NCBI RefSeq assembly: GCF_003597395.2
Contig: NC_133772.1
Location: 143,002,852 to 143,066,851, forward strand
Length of the DNA: 64,000 nucleotides
Reading direction: 5' to 3'
Origin: Chelonoidis abingdonii
Taxonomy: Eukaryota > Chordata > Testudines > Testudinidae
A model generated the notes under the pieces. It worked only from the letters and a program-made list of their open reading frames with translations. It made no database searches and was not told the DNA's origin. Positions 21,830-34,868 of this stretch are shown in pieces. A program made the position numbers and the translations under genes. The number at the start of each line of letters is the position of its first letter. Position 1 is the stretch's first letter.

Positions 21830-22235
21830 TGGGAAATTCTGCTATTTTGAATAATTTCTCCTTTTCGAAACAAAACATTTGTTTTTAAATTTCCCATGGA
21901 ACAAAATTACAAAATAATAATTTTGGGTCTTTGAAACATTTTTTTTCAATAAAACTGAAACATTTCATTCTGATTTTCACTTGTTACAATTTTAATTAGC
22001 TATATATCTAAAACTGAAACAAAGTAATTTCGAAACAGAACACTGAAAAGTTAAAATAGAATGTTTCATTTCAAACTTTCCAAAAAAAGATTGTTTTGAT
22101 CTTATCAGAATGCCCCATTCTTTTTTTAAATGAAATGTTATGGAAATCTGCACTGTTTCATGGAACATGTGACAAATCGTCACTTTTTGACAGAACAATG
22201 TTTTGTCTGAAAATATATATGACCAGGTCTAGTTT
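21830..22235. mobile_element. possible AT-rich MITE with GAAACATTTC words
   Basis: Both strands are rich in 'gaaacatttc' and 'aaatttcc' words (for example 21838, 21870, 21930, 21958, 22062, 22130), a pattern shared with elements at 31075 and 37102. The ends are not defined. Confidence 0.4.
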
Positions 22236-25200
22236 ACAGGGATTGGCACAAACCTTTTTCTCTCTCTCTCTTCAGGTGACTTTGGAGATTATGAATCTGT
22301 GGTTTGAATGAACTAATGGTGGGCTTGAACTACAATGCTGGAACTGAACACCCTTGATCTCTCAGATCCTGATTTGGTGAGTGCAGCCTATTTTTAAAAC
22401 AGACCAAATCAACCCTTCAGAGCTGAATATCTGGACCTAAGAGGTTTGAAGTCTGGATTGGAAGTTTGCATCTCATCCTCAACTCTAAATTGACCTGAAA
22501 AACTCAAAACAAACCTCATTTGAAACCCATTTTTGGTCCAAAAGTTGCAGAACTGAGCTTTTCCTAGTTTCCAATCAAAACCATAAAATTGGCTCAGTTT
22601 GATTTGGATTCCAGGTTTGTTTAAGGTCTCTAAAAATGTATAAGCAGAACTGAATTTCTCCTGATTTGAGGTTCTGTTGCAAAAGTTTAACACAACTATA
22701 AAAGGCTGTGATTGTGCAGTGTTGTGCTCCTTCAACTTCCATCAAAGGATGGCATTGAAGGCATTTGACCCCTCTTGGGAGATGCTCTGCTCAGCACCTT
22801 GCAGGACTGAACCCATAATGACTTCACATGAGCATCTTACCATTGAGGAATCATAATATAGTTACAAAGAAACCCAGTGCTCTTGGGAAGAAAGATGTTT
22901 TCAGTTAGGAATGATGGGATTTTGCAAATAAGCTATTTTAATTAGTTTGATTGGATATTTTTGTTTGTGTAAAGTAAAGAGTCCAGGATCATTTCTTTCC
23001 TATTTGCATGGAGCAGGGGTGGGAAGAATGGAAATCTGCATTCACAAAGTGGGTTGTTACAAGGAGGTAGGACTTGAAGCAATGCTCTTGTTGACAGTGA
23101 TTGAAAGAAAGGAAGTAGAAAAAGGTGTAACTAAAATGTGACCTGGCTGGAGGACTGAGGCACGAGGAGAAACCACTGCAGGGCTGGGACAACCATCAGC
23201 TGAGGGTACTAGAGAGGAAAGAGCCTGCTACCCCAAGCTCAGCTGTGAGGGGAGCTCTCCAGCAGTGAGTCAATCCTTCTACACCTCCATTTCCTATTCT
23301 CGTCCTACCATGAGCTGTAGTGGGAATCAGTCACTGGTTGGATGTTCTCAAAAGGGTTGGAAGTATATCTGAACTAACTGAACCTCTTAACTCTGGTAAA
23401 ATTATTTAGGAATGTCATGAGAACACTTTATTTTTCTTGTGAGATTTTTGTATTTGTTTTAGGTGGTGGGGCTGGAAACAGTGTGAAAAAGGCTGTTTTT
23501 GTGGTATATTAGTTTTCCCATCCTCAGAATGACCATAAAATGCTTAAACACACTCAGCCACCTGGAATATGATTCATTTTGGTTTCAGTTCCAATTTGAG
23601 GCAAAGGCTTAGGTTGGATCTTACATAACCTAAACCAGCTCATCTATCTGTACTGACTCTCGGACACATTCTGGCCTCAGTGGCACCCAGGCAAACACTA
23701 CTGAAGTCCAAGGAGAAAGTGGAGAAGTTGCTATAATGGTATTTATGTGGAATTGGAATAAATCTACCAGGCATCTTAAAGTAGCTGGACTGGTAACTGC
23801 ACTGATATAATAGCATGTCACAGAACTACCTGCGCTGCTACTTGTGAAGGATGCCATAAGTCTAGTATAAAAAAGGCAAGCCCCTTATTTAAAATCTTGA
23901 GACCAAGGTCTCTTCTGGCTTAACGTTTAAATCAGAGAAGAACTTGAATCTAGCTTTTTACTAAATAATAAACTGATCCAAACAGATAATCCTGAACCAA
24001 GCTGAACATAACCTAGGTAGATATCCAAAAAAGTATTGGGGGTGGGAGAGGGAGAAGCTGAATCTGAAGCAGAGATAGCAAAAGGATAAGTTTGCACTTC
24101 CATAGCTTAGATAAAACCAAGGAAATGAGAAGTAAAGAATGTGCAATATTGCCCCACATGCTGTCAGTAGTCGAGGGTATAGTATGTTTCTTCCTTAACT
24201 GTGATGTTGGTATGTGGTTTTCACCTTTAATGTTCAGGGGAAAGGTAACTTGGGGACTGTGGGCTGGACTTCTATCTGAGCTGTGCATACATCTACACCT
24301 GAAAAGCCGTCACTAGGTATGAAATCTGGGGGTGGAAACTGATCGCATTGGCTCTGCCTTCCCTCTGCCTGTACAGAAAGGTTCTCTTCCAGGGGAGGAG
24401 CCATGGAATGGCCCATACGTACAGGATACGTTCCATATCTCTTGGCATGTACACACCTTGACCCATCCCTATGTACACATCTCCTGTAGGATACTCCCAC
24501 CGTTGACAAGAGTGACCTCTCTGAGGAGCCTTTCTTGGGGACAGAGCCTGCCAAAATTTGGATGTGCATCAAATCTGCTTGTTCAGCCCTCATGTGAGCA
24601 ATGTTGCATGAAATTGACTAAATGAATTTAATGCTCAGATTTAGGATTTGCACCTGTGTATGTAATGAACAAAGACATGAACAATGTTGGACCTTGCTCT
24701 CTGATTCACAAATGGGTTTGATGTGCATCTGGGTCCTGAGCCTTTGTCATTCCATGAAATTGAATTAAAATCATGTAAAGCAGATAAACCCTTATGCTAT
24801 GGGGCATCGGTGAGGTTAGGTAAAGTGTCTATAGGGTGGGAAGGTTATTCCATTACTGATCATAGAGCTCTAGCTTTTTGTACATTTTTGTGAAAAATCT
24901 GGTGCCGGCTGCTACTGGAAAGAGCGTCCTGCACTAAAGAGACCAATGGACTGACCCATTATGGCATTTTCTATTAGCAAAGTCTAAGTGTGCAGTGTTT
25001 GAAGGCTGGTGGTTTGTTCAGAAGAAAGTGGATCAATTGATCAGCTTTCTGTATTTTATGCAAATTGACTGACAGAATGGAGCCAGTCATCTGGCTGAAT
25101 GCTGCTGACATCCATCACTTGCCGATTTCGCAGACTCTCATTTTGATTGCTGTCACACTAAGAACTCAGCTCTCTGACAGCTTCCTCTTGTCCTTCCAAC

Positions 25201-25765
25201 TGAGATCTGCCTGTGGACATTCTCAAGCAGTCTTTGAGTCTCAGACTGATCCAAGGCAATGCATCAGCAGCCCTGGGAAAGTCGGATCATTTATCATTAC
25301 GTCGTCTCATGATGTTGCATTAGTTCTAGTCTGTGGGTGAAGTGAAAGACTTTTATCAGTGATAATTGGCAAGGTTTACCAGTAACTTAAAACTGAAGGA
25401 AGGGCAGGAATCATTAACAGATTAGACTTTTTCTTACAGAGTCCTTTCCCTGTTAAATGGAAAATGCTCATGGAACTTGAGACTGTTACGTACACACTAG
25501 TGCTTGAAAGTAATTTATCCATAGTGGGCCCCATAATCATTAATGCAAGTTATACAGAAGTGCTATGGCAAAAACTTCCCATCATAAAGGATTCAAAAAT
25601 GCTCCACAAAGCAGACTTTCCTCGTCTGGAGGAATATAGTGTAACTTGTTGACTCTGGAAGTGTGGCACTCTATGTTTATGATGGTAACAAAGTGATGCA
25701 AGATGTAAGGGAATTATTACTGATATATTTGTGTTACTGTACAGCCTAGAGGCTGCGACTGAGAT
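22236..25765. other. unique sequence, no gene recognised
   Basis: No splice-bounded ORF or known domain found. The longest frame, on the minus strand at 24234-24593 (119 codons), has no recognisable family. Segment 22371-22700 has 'aaacc' and 'gatttgg' words that look like a decayed DNA repeat without clear ends. Confidence 0.45.
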
Positions 25766-25769
25766 CAGG

Positions 25770-25925
25770 GCCCCTGTGCGAGGCACTGTGCAGACACATA
25801 ATTCACAATCTAAATGGAGAATTTAGGCAAAGTGAGGAACATCATCCCCACTTCACAGAGCCACAGAGAGATTAAATAACTTGCCTGAGGTCACAACACA
25901 GTAAAGGGCTTGCCACTGACACACG
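25770..25925 (+). mobile_element. MIR-type SINE
   Basis: 'gaggcactgtgcagacacata', 'atcatccccacttcacagagccacagagagattaaataacttgcctgaggtcacaacacag' is a clear sense MIR core. Confidence 0.8.
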
Positions 25926-26271
25926 TCGTTTGTGCTGCTGCGAACGTAGAGCCGTGCACCTTCTGAGAGCAGTGGGCTGGTAGCAATGTAAGAACTCGCT
26001 ACAGCGCTCTGATGTTAAATCTTTGCTTAGAGGCACAAGGAGGCTGCTGGGCTTTGTGAGTGTGTGTGGGGCGTCTATCATCCAATCTGCAGGACAGCAA
26101 AGTGTGAATTAGTGGTGCCCAAAGGCGTTTTATGTGTTCACATTCCACCTCAAATGAATGGTGACCAAAGCCTTGCACTGCTGGCTCACTGAACACTCAT
26201 TCATGGTGGCAGAACAGCAACAGGCCCACCAGAATACTATATTTATCCATAGACTCTGACCCCTTTTGTGT

Positions 26272-26800
26272 AATTCAGAGATTTTAAAGTCAGAAGGGAC
26301 CACTCTGACCTCCTACATAACACAAGCCATAGAACTTCACTCTGATAACCACCGTGGTTTTCTCCTAAACAGTGCCAGGCCCAGTACCTCAGAGCTGAAC
26401 TAGAGAATATCTTTTCAATTGAGATTGGGGCCCTTTCTAAAGTTTGCAGGTAATGGAGAATCAAAAACATCCAATAAGTTGTTCCAGTGGCTAACTGCCT
26501 TCATTGTTAAGGATGTATCTCCTGTCTCTGCTTTGAATTTTTCTAACTTCGACTTCCAGCCACTGGATATTGTTATGCCTTTGTTTGCTGAATGAAAGAG
26601 CTTGCTAAGGTCAGATATCTTTTCCCTTCCAACATCGGTATGGTCCAGGACTATTGCTTCTTACTTTCTTTTTGATTAAATGAAATAGATCAAGCTCCTT
26701 GAGTCACTCGCTATAAGACTGGTTTTCAGACCTCTAATCATTCTTCTAGCTCTTTTCTGAACCTTGTCAATCTTCAGCATCTTTCTGCACACAACATCCA
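26272..26800 (-). mobile_element. CR1-clade LINE 3' end
   Basis: Antisense CR1: 'gattttaaagtcagaagggaccactctgacctcctacataacacaagccatagaacttcac', then 'cttccagccactggatattgttatgcc', and 'gagctccttgag'-like and 'ttcttctagctcttttctgaaccttgtcaat' blocks, which reverse-complement to the C-terminal ORF2 and 3' UTR. It fades near 26800. Confidence 0.8.
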
Positions 26801-27824
26801 GTAATGGTTTTACTAATCCCTCTCCAGACACAATCCCACCTCTCCACCCTTGCCCATTATTGCCTTGTGCAGATATCCAAAGACTAAAGGAGATCGTTTT
26901 CTCCAGGTGCAGTTCAACCCACTCTACTGCTATAGGTTTCAAAAATTTATTCCCCGTGAATGTTACTGGACAGACTATGGGGGTGGGGTGGTGGTGGTGG
27001 AAAATAGCAGAAAGGGAGCAGGGTGGGAACAAGGGGAGAGTCATTCTAATTTGGGGGGGGGGGATACAGTATATTGACTCCAGTATAGTAGAGGGGACTA
27101 GCTTCACAAAGGAGACTAAAATGTTGTAATTCTGAATCTAACTTTAGATACCCTGGCACCTAGTAGAATACACAGCTCTCGCACCTAGGCTCCCTATAGG
27201 AGGCGTAGGGGCTGCCAGGACCCTAGGAATTGAATTAATCAAAGCCAGCGCAATGAGTGGGGACCCACCCAAGCCAGCCAGTAGGAAATGCTGAGGAAGG
27301 GGTGAGGTCTAAACCCCATCTCTCTAAGGGAGTTTCAGGCCTAAAGGGAGGCACCTCTTTTCTGGTGCTTATAGCCATGAATCCTCTCCTGAAGTCAGTT
27401 ACATGGGATGAAGTGAGAATTTTTTAAAAATATTTGAATGAAGCCTACGTGTGCCTCAGTTTCCTGTGTACTTTTCATGGCTCCCTTGTGTGGGGGTAGA
27501 AGGGCAGACTGAGAGACACGGGTGTGTGCATGCTAGCTGAGTAGGCCATTTAAAAAGGAGTGGTCAAGGCTCTTCTGTATCGGTGGAAAATCCAAGCAGA
27601 AAATGGAAAGTCCAGTTACCAAGACATTGCTCCCTAGTGTCATCGGTTGTTTGCGTGTGTGTTCTTGCTGTGTGCTGCCCCAGCCCTGGGCAGATAGCTG
27701 ACACACCAGACTTTGCTGGAAAAGCCCCAAAAGGCCATAGACTTGGTTCCATAGCAAAGGCACTTGGCCAGATTTATTGCAAATGAAGTATGGTAACAGC
27801 ACCTGGCAGACCCTATGGCGATAC
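26801..27824. other. no gene recognised
   Basis: Includes simple GGT-rich sequence at about 26983-27000 and an 11-G run near 27052-27063. No gene seen. Confidence 0.5.
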
Positions 27825-27869
27825 TAAGGGCTGGTCTACACTATGGGGAAAATCGATCTCAGATATGCA

Positions 27870-27900
27870 ACTTCAGCTACGTGAATAACGTAGCTGAAGT
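27870..27900. repeat. perfect inverted repeat, 13-bp stem, 5-bp loop
   Basis: 'acttcagctacgt', loop 'gaata', 'acgtagctgaagt'. Internal to the Harbinger MITE. Confidence 0.9.
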
Positions 27901-28024
27901 CGAAGTATCTAAGATTGAATTACTCACCGTCCTCACAGCACGGGATCAATGTCCGCAGCTCCCCATGTCGACTCCACAACTCTGTTCGGGTTGGTGGAGT
28001 TCCGGAATCGATATAAGCGCGTTT

Positions 28025-28071
28025 GGGGATCAATATATTGCGTCTAAATGAGACGTGATATATCGATCCCC
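28025..28071. repeat. imperfect inverted repeat, 21-bp arms
   Basis: Arm 'ggggatcaatatattgcgt' plus 'ct' pairs with 'agacgtgatatatcgatcc' plus 'cc' with about three mismatches around 'aaatg'. Internal to the same MITE. Confidence 0.85.
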
Positions 28072-28124
28072 GAGCAATTGATTGCTACACGCCGATACGG
28101 CGGGTAGTGAAGACGTAGCCCAAG

Positions 28125-29335
28125 ACATGTATCCCCATTACAATGGACTCAGCTCAGTGAATGGCAGGACTTTCCATTGCCCTCTTGGCTGGATAAAGAG
28201 ACACACTCTCTTTTATACACTGATACAAACAAGTTACGTAGTGTCCCTCTGATGCATTTAGTTACCACCCTCTACCTTGTACCTGTTGGTTTCACTCAAA
28301 ACATCTCTATCCATCACTCTGTCATCCTGACCTTATCTTTAAGAGGGATCAGTGTGTCCTTGTGTCATCTTCAGGGAGTGTATTTACACTGTAATCCTGT
28401 ATCCGGGTGTTCTGGTCCTACCCTTCTGGAATGTGTTTATGTGAATACTTGGTGCCTAGGAGTGCTTGTGTTTTTGCAACACCAGCCATGTTCTTGCCAA
28501 GTTCACGTATCAGACAGTGAACATCCAAGCAGGCCTCTGCTTTGTAACAGGGCAGAGCCTGGCTTAGCCTGACTCTTGCTAACTCTGCTTTATATTATCA
28601 GAGCTTGACTATTTTAGTTCAGGCCTCAGACCTCTTATTCTAGGCCTCATGTCTCAGACTCTCTCTTTCTACTACACCTACTGACCAATGACTGAGAGGG
28701 AGGAGGCCTTTCTTGCCTCTCACCAGGGAAGCTAAGCAGAGACCTCAGCTTGAGAACAAAGGACATGAAAGGCTGTGAGGTGAGGGAATAAAGAGTTGAC
28801 TTCTGGAAGAAGCTTGGAGCTATCTCACCTGACGAAGGAAGGAAGTCTGAGGCAGACGGACTGAAAACGAAGCTCATTACAGCTTGGGTGGTGTATTGCT
28901 GTAGGCTGATCGGATTGGCTATGCTTTAACTTTTTTCTCTTTGCTAACCTAAGCACTGTCAGCGCTATGTTCTAGTTAACTAAAACTCTGCTGCTTTGAA
29001 AATGCTGCTCGAGTGTCACCACACAAACTGGGTGAGGTGCACGAGTCTCTACCCCGAGTCTTTCTCTCAGTTGCACTTGCTGATCAAAGCTCACAGTGGG
29101 AAACAGGAGGGCTGGAGCCCAGTAGTTCATTCTAGGTAGGGATGAAGCTGAGAGAGGAGCAAGTGAGACCTCCCCCACCCCCATGGTTTTTCCACAGTAG
29201 AGAGCTTTCTCCAAGAAACTTTAAGAACAGGTGTAGCAGAGATGCTGTGAATCTGCAACAGTACTTAAAAGGCTGAGTGCCGCCTTGATCTCTATGTGTA
29301 CAAGTATTATATAGTAGTAAAATCACTTAGCCAGG
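28125..29335. other. unique sequence, no gene recognised
   Basis: No recognised exon, RNA or repeat. Frames up to 131 codons (28177-28572, +) have no identifiable domain and no convincing splice context. Confidence 0.45.
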
Positions 29336-29339
29336 ACCC

Positions 29340-29545
29340 AGTTTCAGTTCCTCACTCTGCCTGATGTGGAAAAGGGACTTGAGCCCAGTTCTTCCATCCC
29401 CCAGCCAAGTGCCCTAACCACCCAGCTATTGGGTATAGCTGTCTGGTGCACCTGTGGAAACTGTCCCCCTTTGTAGGAAATACTAAGCTAGTTGTTAGAA
29501 CAGGAACTGGAACCTGGGTTGCCTGGATGAGTGCCCTGTCAATGA
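29340..29545 (-). mobile_element. tRNA-derived SINE fragments
   Basis: 'gggacttgagcccagttct' is the complement of a tRNA B-box-like region, and 'agtgccctaaccacccagcta' the complement of an A-box-like region. A second weaker copy ('gaactggaacctgggttgcc...gagtgccctgtc') follows. Orientation is antisense. Confidence 0.65.
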
Positions 29546-29634
29546 GCGATACCATTTTCTCACTGGCTCAGTGACTATTTAAGTATTTTATGCAAAGTGG
29601 AACAGCTTCAACAGGAGAGAATCCCATGCTAGGA

Positions 29635-29770
29635 CACCCAATAGCGCAGGGGTTAGTCTGCTCTCCTGGAAGGTAGCAAACATGGGTAAAAATCCCTGCT
29701 CTGCTTCAGGCAGCATGGTGATGAGAACTAGGGTCTCCTGCACTTTGGCTGAGTGCTCCGACTACAGGGT
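29635..29770 (+). mobile_element. tRNA-derived SINE fragment
   Basis: 'aatagcgcaggggttagtctgctctcctggaaggtagcaaacatgggtaaaaatccc' has A-box-like and B-box-like spacing of a tRNA head, but the bases are too diverged for a functional tRNA. Confidence 0.55.
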
Positions 29771-30995
29771 GTAAATAATGGGATTTTCTTCCTCCAGTGA
29801 CTGTGTTTTGTGCAGGGCCTGACCCAGTAGACATGCTCTGACAACTCATGCTGGATTGGGCCCAAAGGTGAGATAGCGCGGAGCCTCAGAGGGAACCTGC
29901 CGAGGCTTAGGTGTGAGCGAGGAACTGGGAGCTGCCCTGGAGAGGCTTTGCACAGGCCACTGGTGTGACTGAGGGCTTAAGGAAACTTAGACACCTTCAG
30001 GGTTAGGTGGCAGCTGAGCGAGAGTTGTGAGAAGCTAATGTTGGATGTAGGCACCGAAAGGCTTTTAAAAAGAACCTGACTGAAACCCCCAAATGCGCTA
30101 GGTACTTCTGACTCCAGCGAGCAACCTGAGTTGAGGAGAAACTCATGAGCAGATTCCTAGACTTTTCAATAAAATGTGTTGGTTGCTCCCTCAGAGTGGA
30201 TCCTGAATCTTTGTGCCCAACATATATACACTTGCTTCTGTATGGCCCCCTTGTTTCATCTTTGCTCATTTGAGTTGGTTCCCCTAATCCAAGAACTGCA
30301 GAAATGCTCACACCCACAGCATAGCCTGGACTAGAGACTTATTTAAATGATCTTGCTGTGCAGCCTACACTAGTTTCTTTCTGACACCCACGGCGTTGCT
30401 CAGTAGGTTGTTGCTTGTTGATAGACTTGCCTTCAGTAAGTATTATTCCATTTTTAATTGCGGTGTCTGAAGTGATTCAGTGTCTGCCCATGGTTTTTGA
30501 GACTTAAATGTTAACATTAAAAAACATGATTCATATGAAACAGGAAGGGTTTCAAAGCATTCCTGGCTCTCTGCCCAGTACTAATTCCTATCTATTAAAA
30601 ACAAATAGGGGAAAAAAAACGTTAATTCTAACTTACTCATGGAATAGAGGACTTTTCAAGTCAGGTTTGGCACAATTTTCTCATCTTGTTAATGTGATAT
30701 TTTTAATGTCATAATCTTTATGATTGTACAAGAAGAGTATCTCAAAAACTTAGAAATATTTTTTTAATGGGGACCCAATCCTGCAAAGTTCAAAGTGTCA
30801 GTAACGGTGCTGTGTGCCTCTGGCCAAATCATGAGAAGTTGTGAATACTCCGAACCACTCACGAGACACAAAGCACCTAACAAGATGAGACCCAACAGCA
30901 CTGGGCCTGCAAACACACACGTTACTGAGATTAAGTGTATGCATAAGTCTGTGTAGAATTATTACTGCTTGTATTAAAGCTCCCCTGCAAGTCAC
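29771..30995. other. no gene recognised
   Basis: Mostly unique sequence with possible decayed SINE words near 29870-30060. No gene or RNA seen. Confidence 0.45.
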
Positions 30996-30999
30996 AAGA

Positions 31000-31070
31000 T
31001 CAGAGCCCCATTGCAGTAGGCACCATACAAATGCCCAGAAAGAACCAAACCTTCCCCCAAAGAGCTTTCA
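31000..31070 (+). mobile_element. ancient SINE fragment (MIR-associated)
   Basis: 'cagagccccattgcagtaggcaccatacaaatgcccagaaag' followed by 'ttcccccaaagagctttcagt' matches a common amniote SINE segment; also seen at 44725. Confidence 0.6.
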
Positions 31071-31074
31071 GTTG

Positions 31075-31306
31075 GAGCTGGTTGGAAACTGGTTTTTGTC
31101 CTTTAGAAAAATTTCAAAGAAAAACAAAGCTTTCATTTTTCTTCAAAGGGCTTTTGAGTCTACATTTAAAGAAATGAGAAATTTCAGCCCAAACCCCAGT
31201 TTTTCTATTAAAAGATTAAATGTTTACTAGAAATCAGATTCTTCCCATGAAAATTTCTGTTTTGATGAAAGCCATTTTTCACTGAACCAACTCTTTCCAC
31301 CAGCTC
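31075..31306. mobile_element. MITE with GAGCTGGTTGGAAA-type ends
   Basis: Left end 'gagctggttggaaa' and right end 'tttccaccagctc' are inverted repeats about 232 bp apart. The interior is rich in 'gaaattt' words. The same end type occurs at 37102-37706 and 54978-55494. Confidence 0.7.
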
Positions 31307-31339
31307 TTCCAGTTTACGTAAACACGCTGACAAAGGGCA

Positions 31340-31402
31340 TGGAAAGTAAGAGTTGAAGTGACCTGCCCAATTCATGGTGGTAGAGCTAAGAATAAAAAAG
31401 TG
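31340..31402 (+). mobile_element. MIR-type SINE fragment
   Basis: 'gaagtgacctgcccaattcatggtggtagagctaagaataaa' matches the MIR 3' core. Confidence 0.5.
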
Positions 31403-33460
31403 GGCTGCCAGTTCCCTGTTTAACAATGTCTCCAATGGCCCATAATGCCTTCCAGTGAAGTGATGGGGTCCTGACAGTTTTGCGTCTCCATGGTAAAGAC
31501 TTCGGCTTTTAATTCACAGAAGAATTATTTAGCAAATTAGATTGGGATGCACAAGACACTGCATGTCATCATTGTGACTGATTAAGGTCCTTCATGGTAG
31601 TTATGGAAGATGGGGTCAGGAAAAAAATATGGCTGGGTAGGGAGAAGGGCTTGAAACTGGGGAGAGAAATAACTTTAAAGTTTTCTCGGAGGTTGTTCTT
31701 CTTCTTGAACGTCTAAACCCTGTAGAGCTGTCAAATGGTTTTGGTTTCAGCTTCAAGGTAGCTTCTGTTTTGTGTGTGCTGGATTTCCCAACCCTAATTC
31801 ATAAAACAGAAGCTGTGTGTGTGTGTGTGCTATATCTATTCATAATGGGCATTACTAGATCCCAGCAGAATTCTGAAGTATCATGTGGGATGACAAAGAT
31901 CCCCAGCGAGTCGGTGCCATTTACACTTTCTCAGATACCTCACCATATTGCTTTCTACATTTAGAATGTGGAGCGCCTAAAGGAGCCTGCATTACAGTGG
32001 GGAAATGTCGTTATAAAGGAAACATTCACTTTAGGTATGACTATAACCTCATGGACCATTTTTCTTCTTAGTTATAACATGTATTGCCATCTTCCTATGT
32101 ATTATGAAACAGTGCACAAAATGCTCTATAATCTATTGTCATTTCCCTGTACCATCCGGTAACCTACAAATGTGACTTTAGAATCCTGAAATGGACAGTA
32201 AACTAAGGTTCTGAAATACCAGCTGACCTTGACAATGAAGGAGAAGGTCAGCGCTGCTTGGATATTCCATAACCGTGGGAAACACAACCTATCAATACAT
32301 TACCATTAATCTCAGTAGTGTTGTGGATATTCTAATGAGAAGAATCCTAAAACTGAGGCCTGCAATTGATTCAGAGAAGGGTACTTTGGAAAACAGTAGA
32401 TTACATATGTGCACAAGTGTCATCTTTGGGTTCTTTATATTATTTTTAATCTCGACAGTGGATAGAAGTCTTAGCCAGGTCAGGGGCCCATTGGACTAGT
32501 GTTGTACAAACAGATAACAAATGACAGTGCTTCCCCAATGCCTGAAAGACAAGACAATGGCATGAACTAGTAGGCAGGGAGAGAGGGTTATGTGGGAGAC
32601 AAGGGTAACGGCCGCCCTCTATGTCCCTCCATTAGAATTCTATTCCAAGGATGAATTTTGCCCCATTTTGTTCCATTAAATTCAGTGGAGTAACACCTGC
32701 GATGAATTTTACCCCCAAATTGTCAACAGGTAGGTGAGCTACAAATAATAAGCATTGTGGAAAGGTGGAAATGTTTGCTGATGCGTGGTCTCAATCGTGA
32801 CTTCATTTAATTCAGTGGGAGTAGGAACAAGCCAGTTGGTAAAGTCAGGGCATTATCAACAATTCAGTTATGGTCCTTCACTGCTATGGCGTCCTGGTTG
32901 ACTTTACCAAAAATCATCTGTGCCTCATGGAAATTCCTTGACACACACCAGCAGAGGACACTGCATTAAAAAAATCTCATTTGATATTTGTGTAGTCATA
33001 TGGCTACATTAATAGTAGACATGGTAATAAATTATCCATCAACTTTGTTTTAATGGAAAGTGTCTATTTCAACTAAATAGCTGTTGCTGTGAGGAATGTC
33101 TGCCTTCAGTTACTTTTTTCACAGGTTTATATAAAAGACTCCAGGGGAAAAAAAAATCCTGTTATTGACCTCCAAAAACATCAAACTTTTTTAACTTGTC
33201 AGGTAACCATTTTTTAGTTGGATTGAAATCTTTCCCCTGACCAGCTGGAATTCTTCACTTTTCAGTTGCCAAAGGAGGGAGAATGATTTGGAGATATTTG
33301 AAAACTTTAAAAATTTCAATGGCTATAAATATTTTTGTTTGCTCATAAAATAATTTGTATCCAGGGACTCGAGGGGAAGAGAAGGAATTAGAACTGATAT
33401 AGCATCACATTCACAATGCTAATTATGGAATGTGAGCAGATCTTTTCCAATAAAAAGAAT
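31403..33460. other. unique sequence, no gene recognised
   Basis: Includes a short (TG)n at 31813-31829 and a direct repeat 'gatgaattttgcccc' / 'gatgaattttacccc' (about 32650 and 32702) that looks like a decayed MITE. No exon recognised. Confidence 0.45.
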
Positions 33461-33527
33461 GGGCCAGATCCAGAGCTGGTGCAACATGGAGTTATGATGA
33501 TTTACACTAGCTGTGGAGCTGGCACCA
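33461..33527. mobile_element. foldback MITE fragment (CCAGATC type)
   Basis: 'gggccagatccagagctggtgcaa' with 'gatttacactagctgtggagctggcacc', similar to 14492 and 40834 but with a decayed right end. Confidence 0.5.
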
Positions 33528-34868
33528 TATGTGCTTTTCTTTTTTTATTTATAAGACTAGAAAATATGCAACTGCCTAATAGCATGTGGAGTCTGGCGAC
33601 CCACCACTGAAATCCCTTGATGAAATGACATTGTATCATAGACTAGCTGTTATTGACCTTGGCTCATCACTAAGTAATTTGAAATGCAGCAAAAGCTACA
33701 GGAAATGAGTCTCTGTAGCACACTCCATCATAAAAGTACATTTTCTCTCCCACTGGTTTCACCTCTTGCCATCTTCTGGTGACAATTCTTCACTTTGTTT
33801 AATTTCATTTAAGATTTGTGAATATTGTCTCTTTTAGACCCAATGCTTTTATGATAAACTCGTGAAGTGCAGTCAATCCTGTTTACTTCAACAGCAGTGG
33901 AAGGAATCAGAGCTTTGCAGGAGAGACGCTCCCTTTGACAAGCCATTATCTGTAATCCGTTTGCACGACTGTGCTTTCCCATGGTGCTATTTTTAAAGGC
34001 ATTTTAATTACCATTCTCTTTCCTATTACAGTGCTGCGAATTGAGCACCTTGAAAGAGATTATTAGTTTCCTTTTTTATGACATTCTGCAAAGATTTAGG
34101 GGAAGGACATTTTCACCTCGTCGGATGGTGAGTATTGAGTCTGCTTTAGAAACTCAATATGCAGTGTTTTCATTAGCGTTTCACATTTAGAAAACCTTTA
34201 AAGAGCTTCTCAGAGCCGTGGGAGATAAGGTGCTATTCTTTCTGAAAATGGCATGTGTGTGATGAAGCTCTGCTTTCACATGCTGGGCCACATTCATCTC
34301 TTGGGGAAACTCCACCATACAGCGGTCTCGGGTGTGAAGTAAGGGCCCAGTCCTGCAAACCTTACTTGTATGAGCAGTCCCATTGCTGGGCAGCCAGAGA
34401 AGGGACCTGTTTAGATAAAGTCATTGTAATTCACACTGTTGTGCCTCCTGTGAATCTGAGATAATGGTGATGTCTTTTCCAGTTCTTCCTGCCAGCAAAG
34501 TGAGGGGCCACAGTCCTAAATTAGCTCATGTTTTGTCCTGTGTATTAGCACAAGAACGGGGGCGTCCACACCTTCTCTCGGATGGCTTCTTTGTATTACT
34601 GTGGTGTCTAAAGGCCTTGGTCAGAAAGGGGACACATCGTGCTGGGCATATAATAAAGGCAGTCCCACCACAATATGCCTGCAGTCTAAGGTCCTGATCC
34701 TGGCAGATTTTTGCACACTATGGGCCGGATTCTTGGCTTGCATAAACTAGTGTCAATGGAACACAACTGATCTACTCTACCTGAGAATCTAACCCAGTAT
34801 TAAAGCTCAACATCAGTGAGACCATTGAATCCAGAAGTCTTTACAGAATTGGAGCATAAGGTCCTGAA
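33528..34868. other. unique sequence, possible conserved noncoding DNA
   Basis: No gene recognised. The piece 33960-34100 has low repeat content and motif-rich AT sequence. A degraded foldback ('gggccggattcttgg...gagaatctaaccc') lies at 34722-34795. Conservation cannot be tested from one sequence. Confidence 0.4.

Larger units (their letters stand above)
27825..28124. mobile_element. Harbinger-type MITE with two internal hairpins
   Basis: Left end 'taa|gggctggtctacacta' and right end 'tagtgaagacgtagccc|aag' are terminal inverted repeats of the turtle Harbinger type. The right flank looks like TAA with one base lost. Inside lie a perfect hairpin (27870-27900, 13-bp stem) and an imperfect 21-bp-arm hairpin (28025-28071). 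No transposase is encoded. Confidence 0.8.

Noticed and set aside
24234..24593. 119-codon minus-strand ORF
   Set aside because: No recognisable family or splice context; left unannotated because chance ORFs of this size are expected.
32650..32716. Direct repeat 'gatgaatttt(g/a)cccc' as a regulatory pair
   Set aside because: More likely the two ends of a decayed MITE; too short to support function.
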